Shown: piece after piece, positions 54,968-64,000 of the stretch
Layout: every line of letters starts with the position of its first letter
Position numbering within the stretch: the first letter of the stretch is position 1
NCBI RefSeq assembly: GCF_003260975.1
Contig: NZ_CP030041.1
Location: forward strand, 6,079,501-6,143,500
Direction of reading: 5' to 3'
Source: Echinicola strongylocentroti
Lineage (GTDB): Bacteria > Bacteroidota > Bacteroidia > Cytophagales > Cyclobacteriaceae
DNA length: 64,000 nucleotides
The notes under the pieces: model-generated
Database searches by the model: none
The model's input: only the letters and a program-made list of their open reading frames with translations
What the model was told of the DNA's origin: nothing
Translations under genes and position numbers: made by a program

Positions 54968-56263
54968 ATGGAATATATTACTATAATCATATTAGTACTG
55001 AGTTTTATTACCCTTATGGGCTTAGGGGTGCCGGTAGCTTGGAGCCTTGGCTTTTCGAGCTTGCTGACATTAATGGTGACAGTGGCCGCAGTGCCATCCA
55101 TGACGACCATTGCCCAAAGAATGGGGGCTGGATTAAACAGTTTTTCTCTATTGGCCATTCCCTTTTTCATATTGGCCGGAGAGATCATGAACAAAGGCGG
55201 AATTGCCAATCGCTTGATTAATTTGGCCAAAGCGCTTACAGGAAGATTACCGGGAGGATTGTTGTATGTAAATGTTATAGCAGCCATGCTTTTTGGTGCT
55301 ATTGCCGGTTCTGCTGTAGCTGCAGCCTCGGCATTAGGAGGTATTTTGGGCAAGAGAATGGATGATGAAGGTTACCCAAAAGAATTAGGGGTAGCGGTAA
55401 ACGTAACTTCATCTACCACTGGACTAGTGATTCCTCCTTCCAATGTATTGATCGTGTACTCTTTGGCGAGTGGTGGTGTATCTATTGCAGCCCTTTTTGT
55501 TGCTGGTTATATTCCCGGCCTGTTTATGGGACTCTTGTTAATGCTCACCGCAGCTTATTTTATCAAGAAAAAGAAACTTCCTGCTGGAGAGCCTACTTCC
55601 TTTAGAGAGTTGGGAAGGGTGTTTTTCTCTGCAGCACCTAGTTTGACTTTATTGGTAATTGTGATAGGAGGGATTGTCATGGGTGTTTTCACAGCTACAG
55701 AAGCATCTGCTATTGCTGTTTTGTACTGCCTTGGCCTTTCATTCTTCTATGGAGAGCTAAAAGCCAAAGACCTGCCCGCCATACTGCTCAAATCATCTGC
55801 CACCACAGCAGTGGTAGCGATGTTGATTGCCACGTCTATGGCCATGTCTTGGGTAATGTCCAGTGAAGATATTCCCCAGTCGATCAGTGCAGTGTTATTG
55901 TCCTTAAGTGATAATAAGTTCGTCATTCTGATCATCATTAATCTCATCCTCTTATTTGTGGGGATTTTTATGGACATGACACCGGCAGTATTGATCTTCA
56001 CGCCTATATTCTTGCCTGTAGTGACCGAACTGGGCATTGATCCGGTACATTTTGGGATCATTATGGTGCTTAATTTGTGTATCGGTCTGTGTACCCCTCC
56101 TGTGGGATCCGTGCTCTTTATTGGAGTAGGTGTCGCTAAGACGTCCATTTCACATGTGGTAAAACCTTTACTGCCTTTCTTTATAGCCATGATTATTGGT
56201 TTGGCCATTATTACCATTTGGCCACAAATGACCCTTTGGCTTCCTAGCTTGTTTGGGTTATAG
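54968..56263 (+). CDS. dctM: TRAP transporter large permease, DctM family
   Basis: A 431-residue protein with about twelve membrane helices. LLAIPFFILAGEIMNKGGIANRLINLA, FGAIAGSAVAAASALGG, VNVTSSTTGLVIPPSNVLIVYSLASGG and MVLNLCIGLCTPPVGSVLFIGV are DctM hallmarks. It moves sugar acids with sodium. It is the last gene of the kdgK-eda-dctPQM operon. Confidence 0.96.
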   Translation: MEYITIIILVLSFITLMGLGVPVAWSLGFSSLLTLMVTVAAVPSMTTIAQRMGAGLNSFSLLAIPFFILAGEIMNKGGIANRLINLAKALTGRLPGGLLYVNVIAAMLFGAIAGSAVAAASALGGILGKRMDDEGYPKELGVAVNVTSSTTGLVIPPSNVLIVYSLASGGVSIAALFVAGYIPGLFMGLLLMLTAAYFIKKKKLPAGEPTSFRELGRVFFSAAPSLTLLVIVIGGIVMGVFTATEASAIAVLYCLGLSFFYGELKAKDLPAILLKSSATTAVVAMLIATSMAMSWVMSSEDIPQSISAVLLSLSDNKFVILIIINLILLFVGIFMDMTPAVLIFTPIFLPVVTELGIDPVHFGIIMVLNLCIGLCTPPVGSVLFIGVGVAKTSISHVVKPLLPFFIAMIIGLAIITIWPQMTLWLPSLFGL

Positions 56264-56294
56264 TCCTTAACAATAATCTTATACTATAAATAAG

Positions 56295-56339
56295 AGGCTG
56301 TCTTTTTTCCTTCATTGAAGGAGAAGGACAGCCTTTTTA
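56295..56339 (+). terminator. terminator of the kdgK-eda-dctPQM operon
   Basis: AGGCTGTC (56295-56302) pairs with GACAGCCT (56327-56334); the inner CCTTCATTGAAGG extends the stem, and five T follow. Confidence 0.85.
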
Positions 56340-56351
56340 TATTTTTACCCC

Positions 56352-56580
56352 CAGCTTATTGCGGATCAAGCCATATTTCTGGGGGACGATAAATTTCTTT
56401 ATTTATCAGAACAATGATACGCCACCAAGGCTCCAAGGCACAAAGCAACTATAAATCCCTTTCAGTACAGGTTTCAGCTTGCACTTGCTGACTTTGGGAC
56501 TATGTGGCCTTTTTATGTATTCGTGGTTTTACCATTAACAAACTGGCAGTCCCCAACTTTTACGCTTGGTCCCTTATCGC
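56352..56580 (+). repeat. R2-type intergenic repeat, copy 5 (diverged middle)
   Basis: The left end GGATCAAGCCATATTTCTGG and right end CCCCAACTTTTACGCTTGGTCC match the ends of the other R2 copies, about 220 bp apart. The middle instead contains GCCACCAAGGCTCCAAGGCA, a block of another widespread Bacteroidota repeat. Confidence 0.55.
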
Positions 56581-56743
56581 TTATTGAAATGGGGATAAAA
56601 CCGCAATAGATTTTCGGATGAACAGGACAGATCTTAGCCATATCCCTAGACTTTTGACCTTTTTTAGTACAAATTGAGACAGAATGATTAACTAATTCGT
56701 CTATATTTTCGTTAGTTTAAAATAGAATCAAATGCTAATTGTC

Positions 56744-57379
56744 ATGAAAAGACTCCTTTCGATATTTATTTTGCTGTTTGCCGCGGTTCAGTTTACTGAT
56801 GCCCAGAATTTTCCAAGCCAAGTTTGGCATGATGGCTCAATTTATCTTACCACTGGTGATGTCCACAAAGGAAAGGTAAAATATGACCTAGAAAAAAACA
56901 TTGTCCAATTACAAAGTGATGGGGTTCATACCTATAACAGTTCCTCCATTTCCCGTTTTGAAATATTTGATGAGTACTATGGAGGCATGAGGTCTTTTTA
57001 TAGCCTTCCATATGATGTCAACAATAATAACTACGAAGTGCCCATCTTCTTTGAGTTGCTGACAGAGGGGGATGACATCACGTTGCTGTGTCGAGAGTAC
57101 ATCACCACTGACACCAGAAATATGGGAATGTACAATATGTACATGTCTCCAATGTACGGCCCACCAATGAGCACAACGAACAAGCTGGCCTTTGATTACT
57201 TTTTCTTGACTGAGGGAAAGATCGTAGAATACAGCCAAAAAAGAAAAGATCTCCTGGGCTATATGGAAGATAGAGAAGATGAAGTGAAGCTTTATATGCG
57301 TAAAAACAGGCTTGATTGCGATAGAAGAGGGGATTTGCTACGGATTACGGCCTACTATAATAAGCTGAAGGACGAATAG
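56744..57379 (+). CDS. secreted protein of unknown function
   Basis: About 211 residues from the Met at 56744 (an ATG at 56732 is also in frame). The signal peptide ends FTDAQ. The mature part begins WHDGSIYLTTGDVHKGKVKYDLEKNIVQLQ, a pattern seen in small secreted Bacteroidota proteins with an N-terminal beta region, then an MYNMYMSPMYGPPMS linker rich in Met and a charged C-terminal helix (KDLLGYMEDREDEVKLYMRKNRLDC). I do not know the family. It is monocistronic with a terminator 50 bp after its stop. Confidence 0.75.
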   Translation: MKRLLSIFILLFAAVQFTDAQNFPSQVWHDGSIYLTTGDVHKGKVKYDLEKNIVQLQSDGVHTYNSSSISRFEIFDEYYGGMRSFYSLPYDVNNNNYEVPIFFELLTEGDDITLLCREYITTDTRNMGMYNMYMSPMYGPPMSTTNKLAFDYFFLTEGKIVEYSQKRKDLLGYMEDREDEVKLYMRKNRLDCDRRGDLLRITAYYNKLKDE

Positions 57380-57426
57380 AACTAAGCCGCTTAGAAAGGA
57401 GACTACATAAATAGTGTTAATTTGAA

Positions 57427-57463
57427 AGAATGATGGATAGAGTGTTCATCATTCTTTTTTTTT
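57427..57463 (+). terminator. terminator
   Basis: AGAATGATG (57427-57435) pairs exactly with CATCATTCT (57447-57455), with nine T. It follows the unknown secreted protein gene. Confidence 0.85.
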
Positions 57464-57568
57464 GAAGGCTTTATCGTAAATTTGATCCGTGAATTGAGCA
57501 GTGAGATAGACCAGGATCATATCCACTAACATCACGGAAACACTAATTTTTATAAAAACAACAGGTAA

Positions 57569-58348
57569 ATGACCAAACCACTCATTTTAGTATCAAACGA
57601 CGATGGTATCACTTCCAGAGGCATCAGGGTTCTGGTGAATGTGATGAAAAAACTTGGCGAGGTGGTCGTCGTAGCACCGGACAGTCCACAGTCAGGAATG
57701 GGGCATGCCATTACCATTGGCAATACGCTGAGATTGGATGAAGAGGAAATTTTTGAAGATGTGGAAGCTTATAAGTCCAGTGGTACCCCTGCAGATTGTG
57801 TAAAACTGGCCAAGCATTATGTGTTTAATGATCGTAAACCGGACCTGATCGTCAGCGGTATCAATCACGGAAGCAATACCTCTATCAGTGTGCTTTATTC
57901 CGGTACTATGTCCGCAGCAATCGAAGGAGCAATAGAAGGATATCCATCGATAGGTTTCAGCCTCTGTGATTATAGTGCCAAGGCGGATTTTTCACATGTG
58001 GAAGAATATGTTTATAAGATTGCCAAGCAAGTACTGGAGCATGGCATGCCCAAAGGAGTTGCCCTTAATGTCAACTTCCCTCCCAAACGCAATGAACCGC
58101 TTAAAGGCATTAAGCTTTGCCGTCAGGCAAGAGCCAAGTGGCAAGAGGAGTTTGACGAGCGCTTTGATCCCAATGGCAGGAAGTACTTCTGGATGGCGGG
58201 AAATTTCGTGAATTTTGACAAAGGCGAGGATAACGATGAGTGGGCCATTGCCAATAATTATGCTTCGGTGGTACCTTGTCAGTTTGACATGACCGCCTAT
58301 CACGCCATCACTCAGATGAATGAGGAGTGGGATTTGGATGTGGAATAG
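57569..58348 (+). CDS. surE: 5'/3'-nucleotidase SurE
   Basis: A 259-residue SurE. ILVSNDDGITSRGIRVLV carries the metal-binding Asp pair; VVAPDSPQSGMGHAITI, SGTPADCVKLA and VSGINHGSNTSISVLYSGTMSAAIEG are the family's other blocks. It removes phosphate from nucleoside monophosphates and helps in stress survival. Followed by a strong terminator. Confidence 0.96.
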   Translation: MTKPLILVSNDDGITSRGIRVLVNVMKKLGEVVVVAPDSPQSGMGHAITIGNTLRLDEEEIFEDVEAYKSSGTPADCVKLAKHYVFNDRKPDLIVSGINHGSNTSISVLYSGTMSAAIEGAIEGYPSIGFSLCDYSAKADFSHVEEYVYKIAKQVLEHGMPKGVALNVNFPPKRNEPLKGIKLCRQARAKWQEEFDERFDPNGRKYFWMAGNFVNFDKGEDNDEWAIANNYASVVPCQFDMTAYHAITQMNEEWDLDVE

Positions 58349-58394
58349 GAGTCCAAAGTGCCCCGTACAAGGGCTACAAAGCTGAATGAAGTTT

Positions 58395-58440
58395 AGAACA
58401 GGTTCAATATTTTCCTTTTGAACCTGTTCTATTTTTTTTG
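58395..58440. terminator. terminator between surE and the inositol oxygenase gene
   Basis: AGAACAGGTTCAA (58395-58407) pairs exactly with TTGAACCTGTTCT (58418-58430); eight T follow. It serves surE. Confidence 0.9.
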
Positions 58441-58469
58441 CCCTGAACTTTTTCAGAGGTAATGTGGGG

Positions 58470-59348
58470 TTAAAATTTCAACGTATTTGGCAAATATTTC
58501 GCCACTAGATCCTCGTAGTAAGGCCTTAAGGCTTTGGCATCAGGGGGAACGGGTACTTTGGAATACAGGTCATAGGGATTGAATTTATGGACCCATTCAA
58601 ACAGCTTCTTGTCATGATCGCTCAGTAAGTGGTCATAGGCATTTTCTTTATGCTGGGCATAGAAGGAGTGATACCGGATCATATAGAGGGCTTGTTCGGG
58701 CAAGTGGTCTTTTACCATCTGATAAAGGTATTCATCATGTCCCCAAGACATTTTTACATTATCCAGGCCGCAATTGGGACTGTATAGGCCATACTTGGTG
58801 TTCAGTTCAGGGTTATGCTGATCGGGGTTGAGGTCAAAAAACTCCGGGAAAACAATTTTGTCCGAAAACTGGCATCCCACGGGAAAAGTGTCGCCCACCA
58901 CAGCCCATTGAGGCTCCCCGAAGAGACATAGTACCTTGCCAAAATCATGGATAAAACCAGTCAACACAAACCAATCTGGATGGCCATCTGCACGGATGGC
59001 TTCAGAGGTCTGGAGCAGGTGCTGCAACTGGTCCAAATCTGTATCGGGGTCAGAATCATCTACGAGGGTGTTCAGAAAATCAACCGCCTCCCAGAAACCC
59101 ATTTCTTTTTTATTGAACTGTAGGAATTCTTCCTCTTTTTTGACCACAAAATCATAGGTCTGGTATTGGTGGTTGAGCTTATAAAACTCCTTCACGGTGT
59201 CTTGTCGGCTTCCATCATTATAATTTCGGTATTGCTCCTTTGATTTGTCATGGTCAGAGGGGTCTGGGTAGCGCTCCAGCAAGTCCTTTTCCCAGTCTTC
59301 AATACTTTTCAATGGATTCTTATCAGATATGTCTTTTAAATTCTTCAT
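58470..59348 (-). CDS. myo-inositol oxygenase
   Basis: A 292-residue MIOX, close to the usual size. The diiron site is carried by [10 protein letters not shown] (His region), FIHDFGKVL (His-Asp), SWGHDEYLY (His) and RYHSFY (His), and a late Asp near [20 protein letters not shown] cleaves myo-inositol to D-glucuronate, which could then pass, after isomerisation and reduction, through altronate- or mannonate-type steps to KDG. The uxaA/kdgK/eda genes 3-8 kb away fit such a role. It is monocistronic. Confidence 0.92.
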   Translation of the reverse strand: MKNLKDISDKNPLKSIEDWEKDLLERYPDPSDHDKSKEQYRNYNDGSRQDTVKEFYKLNHQYQTYDFVVKKEEEFLQFNKKEMGFWEAVDFLNTLVDDSDPDTDLDQLQHLLQTSEAIRADGHPDWFVLTGFIHDFGKVLCLFGEPQWAVVGDTFPVGCQFSDKIVFPEFFDLNPDQHNPELNTKYGLYSPNCGLDNVKMSWGHDEYLYQMVKDHLPEQALYMIRYHSFYAQHKENAYDHLLSDHDKKLFEWVHKFNPYDLYSKVPVPPDAKALRPYYEDLVAKYLPNTLKF

Positions 59349-59616
59349 AGGTCTATTGCGTTGTCATATAGCATTGTACCAATTTACATATGAAAGCGAT
59401 CACTTACAATTCCCGCTGATTTACCCCTGCCTATAAGAAAGGACAAAATAGGTCTTAGAATGCATTTGAAAGGGGAAAACACGAACGAAAACCTTTGCAT
59501 AACAAAGTGCATAATCAGGCGCAGCACTAGCCCCAAAGTACCCACAGAAGTGTCACTTGGTCCTGTTTTGCCACGAAGCCACAAAGGCACTAAGAAGAAT
59601 TGTTGTATTTAGTATC

Positions 59617-60612
59617 CAGTAAAAAATGGAAAACATAGGTTTTTTGACTAATGATGGAACGCTGATAACGCCGATCAGACGGATTGTCACTGATTATTTT
59701 TATTTTACAACTAGCTACTATTGTGACAATGTTTCCTACTGTGCCCTATGTGTCTATGTTGTTCAAATACATCATGCTCTAAAGAATAGTATTGTATTTA
59801 ACCACATAGGAAGATAGAATGCATAGGTTTTTTGGCTAATGATGGAAAGCTGATAACGCTGATCAGACAGATTTTCACTGATTTTTTTAGGTTCACAACT
59901 AGCTACTATTGTGCCCTATGTGTCTATGTTGTTAACCATAAATCGTAGTCTAAAGACGGGTATTGTATTTAACCACATAGGAAGATAGAAAACATAGGTT
60001 TTTTGGCTAATGATGGAACGCTGATAACGCCGATTAGGCAGATTTTTACTGATTTTTTTTTCTTTTACAACTAGCTACTATTGTGCCCTATGTGTCTATG
60101 TTGTTCAACTACATCATGCCCTAAAGAATAGTATTGTATTTAACCACATAGGAAGATAGAAAACATAGGTTTTTTGGCTAATGATGGAACGCTGATAACG
60201 CCGATTAGGCAGATTTTTACTGATTTTTTTTTCTTTTACAACTAGCTACTATTGTGCCCTATGTGTCTATGTTGTTCAACTACATCATGCCCTAAAGAAT
60301 AGTATTGTATTTAACCACATAGGAAGATAGAAAACATAGGTTTTTTGACTAATGATGGAACGCTGATCAGGCAGGTTTTTACTGAATTTTTTAGGTTTAC
60401 AATTAGCTACTATTGTGCCCTATGTGTCTATGTTGTTCAACTACATCATGCTCTAAAGAATAGTATTTAACCACATAGGAAGATAGAAAACATAGGTTTT
60501 TTGGCTAATGATGGAACGCTGATAACGCTGATTAGGCAGATTTTTACTGATTTTTTTTTCTTTTACAACTAGCTACTATTGTTCCCTATGTATCTATGTT
60601 GTTCAACTACAT
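59617..60612. repeat. 171-bp tandem repeat array (about six units)
   Basis: Units start AACCACATAGGAAGATAG at 59800, 59971, 60142, 60313 and 60469, giving periods of 171, 171, 171 and 156; an earlier diverged unit starts near 59617 and has an insert of about 20 bp. Each contains ACATAGGTTTTTTGGC, GATGGAACGCTGATAACGC, a CAGATTTTTACTGATTTTTT block, ACTAGCTACTATTGTGCCCT and CTATGTTGTTCAACTACATC. Units 3 and 4 are nearly identical. The 18-base CCACATAGG/CCTATGTG ends are inverted. No protein is encoded. The flanks 59349-59616 and 60613-60973 hold nothing else that I can defend. Confidence 0.92.
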
Positions 60613-60973
60613 TTGGCAGATCCCCTAAAATATCAAAAACTGGTTTTTAAAAGAATAATAGGAGTTTTTTACCTGAATTAAGTGATTTTTGCAAAAATAG
60701 TACGTGTATAGGGAAATATAATACACAGTATAATTTAATCTTTTATTTGAAAAATGCAAACTTACCCGTGCTGTATGGTCATCACAGCACAGTACAGATC
60801 AGTTACGCTGATCTTCCTCTCTATCTTACAAACATAATTTTGACCCTGAACTAATAGTAGAAAGTAAATTTTATTAATCGGTTACTTTACATAATAACGT
60901 GTTAGTCTAACACTTAATTGTGTGGGGCCGATAAAAATTAGCAACCCAATTTAATAACCTAACCCAAGTCAAG

Positions 60974-63169
60974 ATGATCAAAAGGATTACTTACTTTTTT
61001 TCAGCTTGCTTTCTGCTATTTGGATGTAGAGAAGTAGGCTGGGAAGAACATTATGAACGCCCCGAGTGGCTCAAAGGCAATGCCTGGGAATTGCTGGAAA
61101 GCAGGGGGGATTTTACCATCTTTCTGGAGGCCGTAGAAAAAGCCGGCTTCAAAAGTTTAGTGGAGGGAAAAGGGATCATTACGGTGTTGGCACCGCCTGA
61201 TGATGCTTTTGAGAAGTACTTCACTGAAGAGGGCATAGGGTCTGTCGATCAACTCTCAGAAGCTGAAGCAAAGAAGTTGGTGGGCTACCATTTGGTCTAT
61301 TACTCATTCTCCAGAGAACGATTTGCCAATTACCGTCCGGAAGGACAAGCTGTAGAAAAGCCCGCCATGGCCGGTTTGTATTACAAGCACCGCACCAAAA
61401 GCCGGGATACCATTTCAGTAGAAATGGATAAGGTGTCGGGAAAAGAACGCACTATTTTTCACAAAGAACGTTTTGTTCCTGTTTTCTCTTACAACCTATT
61501 CACTTCCAAAAACATCGATGCTGCGTCCAACTACGAGTATTTCTATCCAGAAAGCACGTGGACTGGCTCCGGTGGCTTTAATGTTTCCAATGCCACGGTC
61601 AGTGAATATGCACTGCCTACCGATAATGGTTACGTGTATATCATGGACAGGGTGGTAAAGCCCTTGGAAACTGTATATAATGAATTGGAACAAGAAATCA
61701 ATTACAGTGATTTTATTAAAATCTATGATCGGTTTACCAGTTTTTGGTATGATGATGCCACTTCCAAGGCCTATGCGGATGCTGGAGATTCACTTTATGT
61801 GAAAATGCACAATGGTTTGCCGGAAATTGCTTCCGAATGGTCTTATAATGGCGGGGCTGGATTGGTGGATTATGCAAACCTGGCAGCCCTTTCGGCCAAT
61901 GCCTATAATGTTTTTGCTCCCAACAATGCAGCGTTACAGGCGTTCTTTAGCGAATACTGGTCAGCGCATTATGCTTCGCTTGAGGAAGTGCCTTTTGTAC
62001 CGATCAGGTTATTGCTGAGCAACCACGTCTATACTGGAAGTATTGTCTTTCCATCTGAAATCGAGCGCGGTGATATCCAAAGTGTCTTTGGCAATACCAT
62101 TCAATTTGATCCGGCACAGGACGTGGAAGCCAAAGGCATCGGCGTGAATGGGGTGTACTATGGATTGAACGAAGTGATCGTGCCAGAGCTATTCCGCGGA
62201 GTGATCGGTCCACTGCTGCAGCAACCTGAATACAGCATTTTCTTACAGATGCTTTATGACTCGGGCAGCCTACAGGCTTTCCTCGGTGATGCGCTCAGGT
62301 TTACGGTTTTCATTCCTACCAATGAGACCATTCTCAGCACCATTTACGGTGGAAGTGAAATCTTCTGGAATGAAGGCAATCCCCTGCAGTTTGGAGATGA
62401 AGCCATAGAGGTCGAAAATGCCGATGGCATCCTTGTGCCCATGAGTACCGGCGCCATGAGGGCTTTTGTGCAGAACCATATTGTGACTGAAGAGATCACG
62501 GAAATTTCCGGAACCAACGTGTACCGTACCCGCAACCCATTCAGTTACCTGTATATCACAGACCAAGGGGTGGCTTCATCCAATAATTATAACCTCGGGG
62601 AATTTGCCCCTGCGACTACCGTCTCCGGCGAATGGAACAACGGAAAGGCCTATGAGGTAGAGCGCTCGCTCATCCGTGAAGAAGGCAGCTTCAAGTACAT
62701 CATTGCATCGGCCAGTTCTGGAACCAGTACCATTCAGGAATTTTCGGAATTCTCCAAACTGCTGTCCCAAGCTGGTTTGGTGGAGCCCAATAATGAATTT
62801 GAATTCCTATTTGGCGACAACTACATGCTCTTCGCACCGACCAATGAAGCCATTTTGGAGGCTAAAGAGCAAGGACTGATCCCAGAAGGTGAAGATGAGT
62901 TGGAGGATTTTCTGCGGTATTATTTTGTACCGGCCAGTATCAATAGCTACAGTGACTATGCCTTCCCAGGAATGGGAGTGGAAGGTGCGCTGACAACAGC
63001 CCAAGAAAACGGGGACGCCTTCAGCCAACTGACACTTATGGACAATGGTACAGGCCTTCAGCTAAGGTCTGCTTCTGGAGAGACGGCCAGCGTGGTCAGT
63101 ACATTTCCAAGAACTTATGTGGATGGCGCTGTCTATCAGATCGATAAAGTGCTCAATTCAGGACAATAA
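60974..63169 (+). CDS. lipoprotein with four fasciclin (FAS1) domains
   Basis: A 731-residue lipoprotein: leader ends FLLFGC, Cys at about 17. Four FAS1-like units follow: about 32-150 (LLESRGDFTIFLEAVEKAG, ITVLAPPDDAFEKYF, LVGYHLV), 235-365 (FAPNNAALQAFFSEYW), 405-520 (FTVFIPTNETILSTIYGG) and 580-730 (YMLFAPTNEAILEAKEQG, LRYYFVP). In Bacteroidota such lipoproteins can precede SusC/SusD pairs and may bind glycan or protein at the outer membrane. A SusC-type gene starts 18 bp downstream. Confidence 0.9.
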   Translation: MIKRITYFFSACFLLFGCREVGWEEHYERPEWLKGNAWELLESRGDFTIFLEAVEKAGFKSLVEGKGIITVLAPPDDAFEKYFTEEGIGSVDQLSEAEAKKLVGYHLVYYSFSRERFANYRPEGQAVEKPAMAGLYYKHRTKSRDTISVEMDKVSGKERTIFHKERFVPVFSYNLFTSKNIDAASNYEYFYPESTWTGSGGFNVSNATVSEYALPTDNGYVYIMDRVVKPLETVYNELEQEINYSDFIKIYDRFTSFWYDDATSKAYADAGDSLYVKMHNGLPEIASEWSYNGGAGLVDYANLAALSANAYNVFAPNNAALQAFFSEYWSAHYASLEEVPFVPIRLLLSNHVYTGSIVFPSEIERGDIQSVFGNTIQFDPAQDVEAKGIGVNGVYYGLNEVIVPELFRGVIGPLLQQPEYSIFLQMLYDSGSLQAFLGDALRFTVFIPTNETILSTIYGGSEIFWNEGNPLQFGDEAIEVENADGILVPMSTGAMRAFVQNHIVTEEITEISGTNVYRTRNPFSYLYITDQGVASSNNYNLGEFAPATTVSGEWNNGKAYEVERSLIREEGSFKYIIASASSGTSTIQEFSEFSKLLSQAGLVEPNNEFEFLFGDNYMLFAPTNEAILEAKEQGLIPEGEDELEDFLRYYFVPASINSYSDYAFPGMGVEGALTTAQENGDAFSQLTLMDNGTGLQLRSASGETASVVSTFPRTYVDGAVYQIDKVLNSGQ

Positions 63170-63187
63170 ACCCTCAATACCAGTTTT

Positions 63188-64000
63188 ATGAAACTAAGAT
63201 ATATCATTAGCTGTCTGCTAATGCTGCTCATCGTATTGCCTTCTGTGGCACAGGAACAGCAGCAACAACAGACCGTTTTGACAGGAAAAATAACCGACAT
63301 CGGTGGGGAGCCACTCATAGGAGCGAGTATCTTCATCGAAAATGAACAGCAACGTAATTTAAACGGTACCATTTCGGACGAAAATGGTAATTATCGCTTG
63401 GCAGTACCACAGGGTAATGGCCTGAAAGTGGTTTTCTCCTATATCGGTTTTAAAACCAAAAAGGTGACCATCGGTAACCAAACCACCATCAACACCAAAC
63501 TGGAAGAAGATGCCTTCGAATACGGCTCTGCTGAGGTCGTGGCCGAGCGTGTCCAGACCAACTCGCTGGGCATCAGTCAGCGTGAGCAAGTGTCTTCCAG
63601 CCAGCGTTTTGATGTGGAGCAATTGGAGGAAGTGCCCATGACCTCTATCGAATCAGGGCTGCAAGGAAGAATGGCCAATGTGGACATTATTTCAGGTGCT
63701 GACCCCGGGTCAAGAAGTACCATCCGTATCCGGGGAACCTCTTCCCTGAATGCCAATTCTGAACCGCTGATCGTGGTGGACGGGATTCCTTACCCGACCA
63801 ATTTTGGCGATGACTTTAACTTCGCCACGGCCAATGACCAGGACTTTGGGGCCTTGGTCAATATTTCTCCCAATGACATAGAATCCATTGAGGTGCTTAA
63901 GGATGCGGCCGCTACGGCTATTTGGGGTTCTCAGGGCGCCAATGGGGTGTTGGTGTTCAAGACCAAAAAAGGAAAAAAAGGAAAGACGCGGTTTTCTTTC
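63188..64000 (+). CDS. SusC/RagA-type TonB-dependent receptor, N-terminal part (3' cut by window)
   Basis: The first 271 codons are in the window. Signal peptide 1-22 (ends SVAQE). A carboxypeptidase-like regulatory domain (about 30-110, LTGKITDIGGEPLIGASIFI, SYIGFKTKKVTI) is followed by the plug: SIESGLQGRMANVDIISGADPGSRSTIRIRGTSSLNANSEPLIVVDGIPY and IESIEVLKDAAATAIWGSQGANGVLVFKTK. The barrel lies outside. It takes up oligosaccharides or similar across the outer membrane with a SusD partner. It forms an operon with the upstream FAS1 lipoprotein. Confidence 0.95.
   Translation, partial: MKLRYIISCLLMLLIVLPSVAQEQQQQQTVLTGKITDIGGEPLIGASIFIENEQQRNLNGTISDENGNYRLAVPQGNGLKVVFSYIGFKTKKVTIGNQTTINTKLEEDAFEYGSAEVVAERVQTNSLGISQREQVSSSQRFDVEQLEEVPMTSIESGLQGRMANVDIISGADPGSRSTIRIRGTSSLNANSEPLIVVDGIPYPTNFGDDFNFATANDQDFGALVNISPNDIESIEVLKDAAATAIWGSQGANGVLVFKTKKGKKGKTRFSF

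Noticed and set aside
59626..59817. 63-codon frame MENIGFLTNDG...
   Set aside because: It is the first unit of the 171-bp array; other units do not keep the frame.
59617..60612. CRISPR array
   Set aside because: Repeats are long (171 bp), adjacent without unique spacers, and no cas genes are near.

Overview
The window reads as chromosomal DNA of a marine or soil-type member of the Bacteroidota, most like the Cyclobacteriaceae (Echinicola-like). This is inferred from gene families, not from a database match. Supporting signs are SusC-type receptors, many secreted glycoside hydrolases with Bacteroidota-style signal peptides, a split metH, moderate GC, weak Shine-Dalgarno signals, and intergenic palindromic repeats of a kind common in this phylum.

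Region 1 (1-21.7 kb) is a xylan/arabinoxylan utilisation locus. On the plus strand it holds a truncated-by-window GH10, a full GH10, GH43 enzymes (two with CBM6-like tails), a CE15 glucuronoyl esterase, a CE6-type acetyl esterase, a CE1 esterase fused to the remains of a GH97, two more GH43 genes with a GH10 near the end, an alpha/beta-hydrolase esterase and a tandem-duplicated DUF1593 protein. Several pieces are decaying: GH97 with its catalytic core deleted, a GH10 scrap, a truncated lipoprotein and an IS4 remnant. The one minus-strand gene here is a 7TM-DISM membrane sensor fused to an IS1595-type zinc-ribbon/helical DNA-binding region, and is the best candidate for an unusual local regulator.

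Region 2 (21.7-46 kb) is mostly housekeeping: tRNA-Pro and tRNA-Ser, a sirtuin, topA, a SixA-like phosphatase, an arginase-family ureohydrolase, tRNA-Leu, a DUF4136 lipoprotein, aceK, a Nudix hydrolase, a DUF819 membrane protein, a small [2Fe-2S] protein, a YbjQ protein, a beta-barrel-like protein, and a SAM-I riboswitch followed by a two-gene metH and metF. Its intergenic gaps carry two repeat families. R1 is a 175/193-bp fold-back element with TTAA-ended terminal inverted repeats (four full copies plus several ends). R2 is an approximately 220-bp intergenic element (about five copies). One R1 copy sits inside an R2 copy.

Region 3 (43-60 kb) is sugar-acid and modified-sugar catabolism. It has a sulfatase-modifying-like protein with a Tat-exported Gfo/Idh/MocA oxidoreductase, a DUF1080 plus Gfo/Idh/MocA pair (likely 3-keto-glycoside processing), and altronate dehydratase divergent from a KDG kinase, KDPG aldolase and TRAP transporter (DctPQM) operon. 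A LacI-type palindrome lies in the divergent gap. A myo-inositol oxygenase further on could feed glucuronate to the same pathway. This fits the xylan locus, whose CE15 substrate carries methylglucuronate.

Region 4 (59.4-64 kb) has an array of about six 171-bp tandem repeats and then the start of a new polysaccharide-type operon: a four-FAS1-domain lipoprotein followed by a SusC/RagA receptor that runs off the end.
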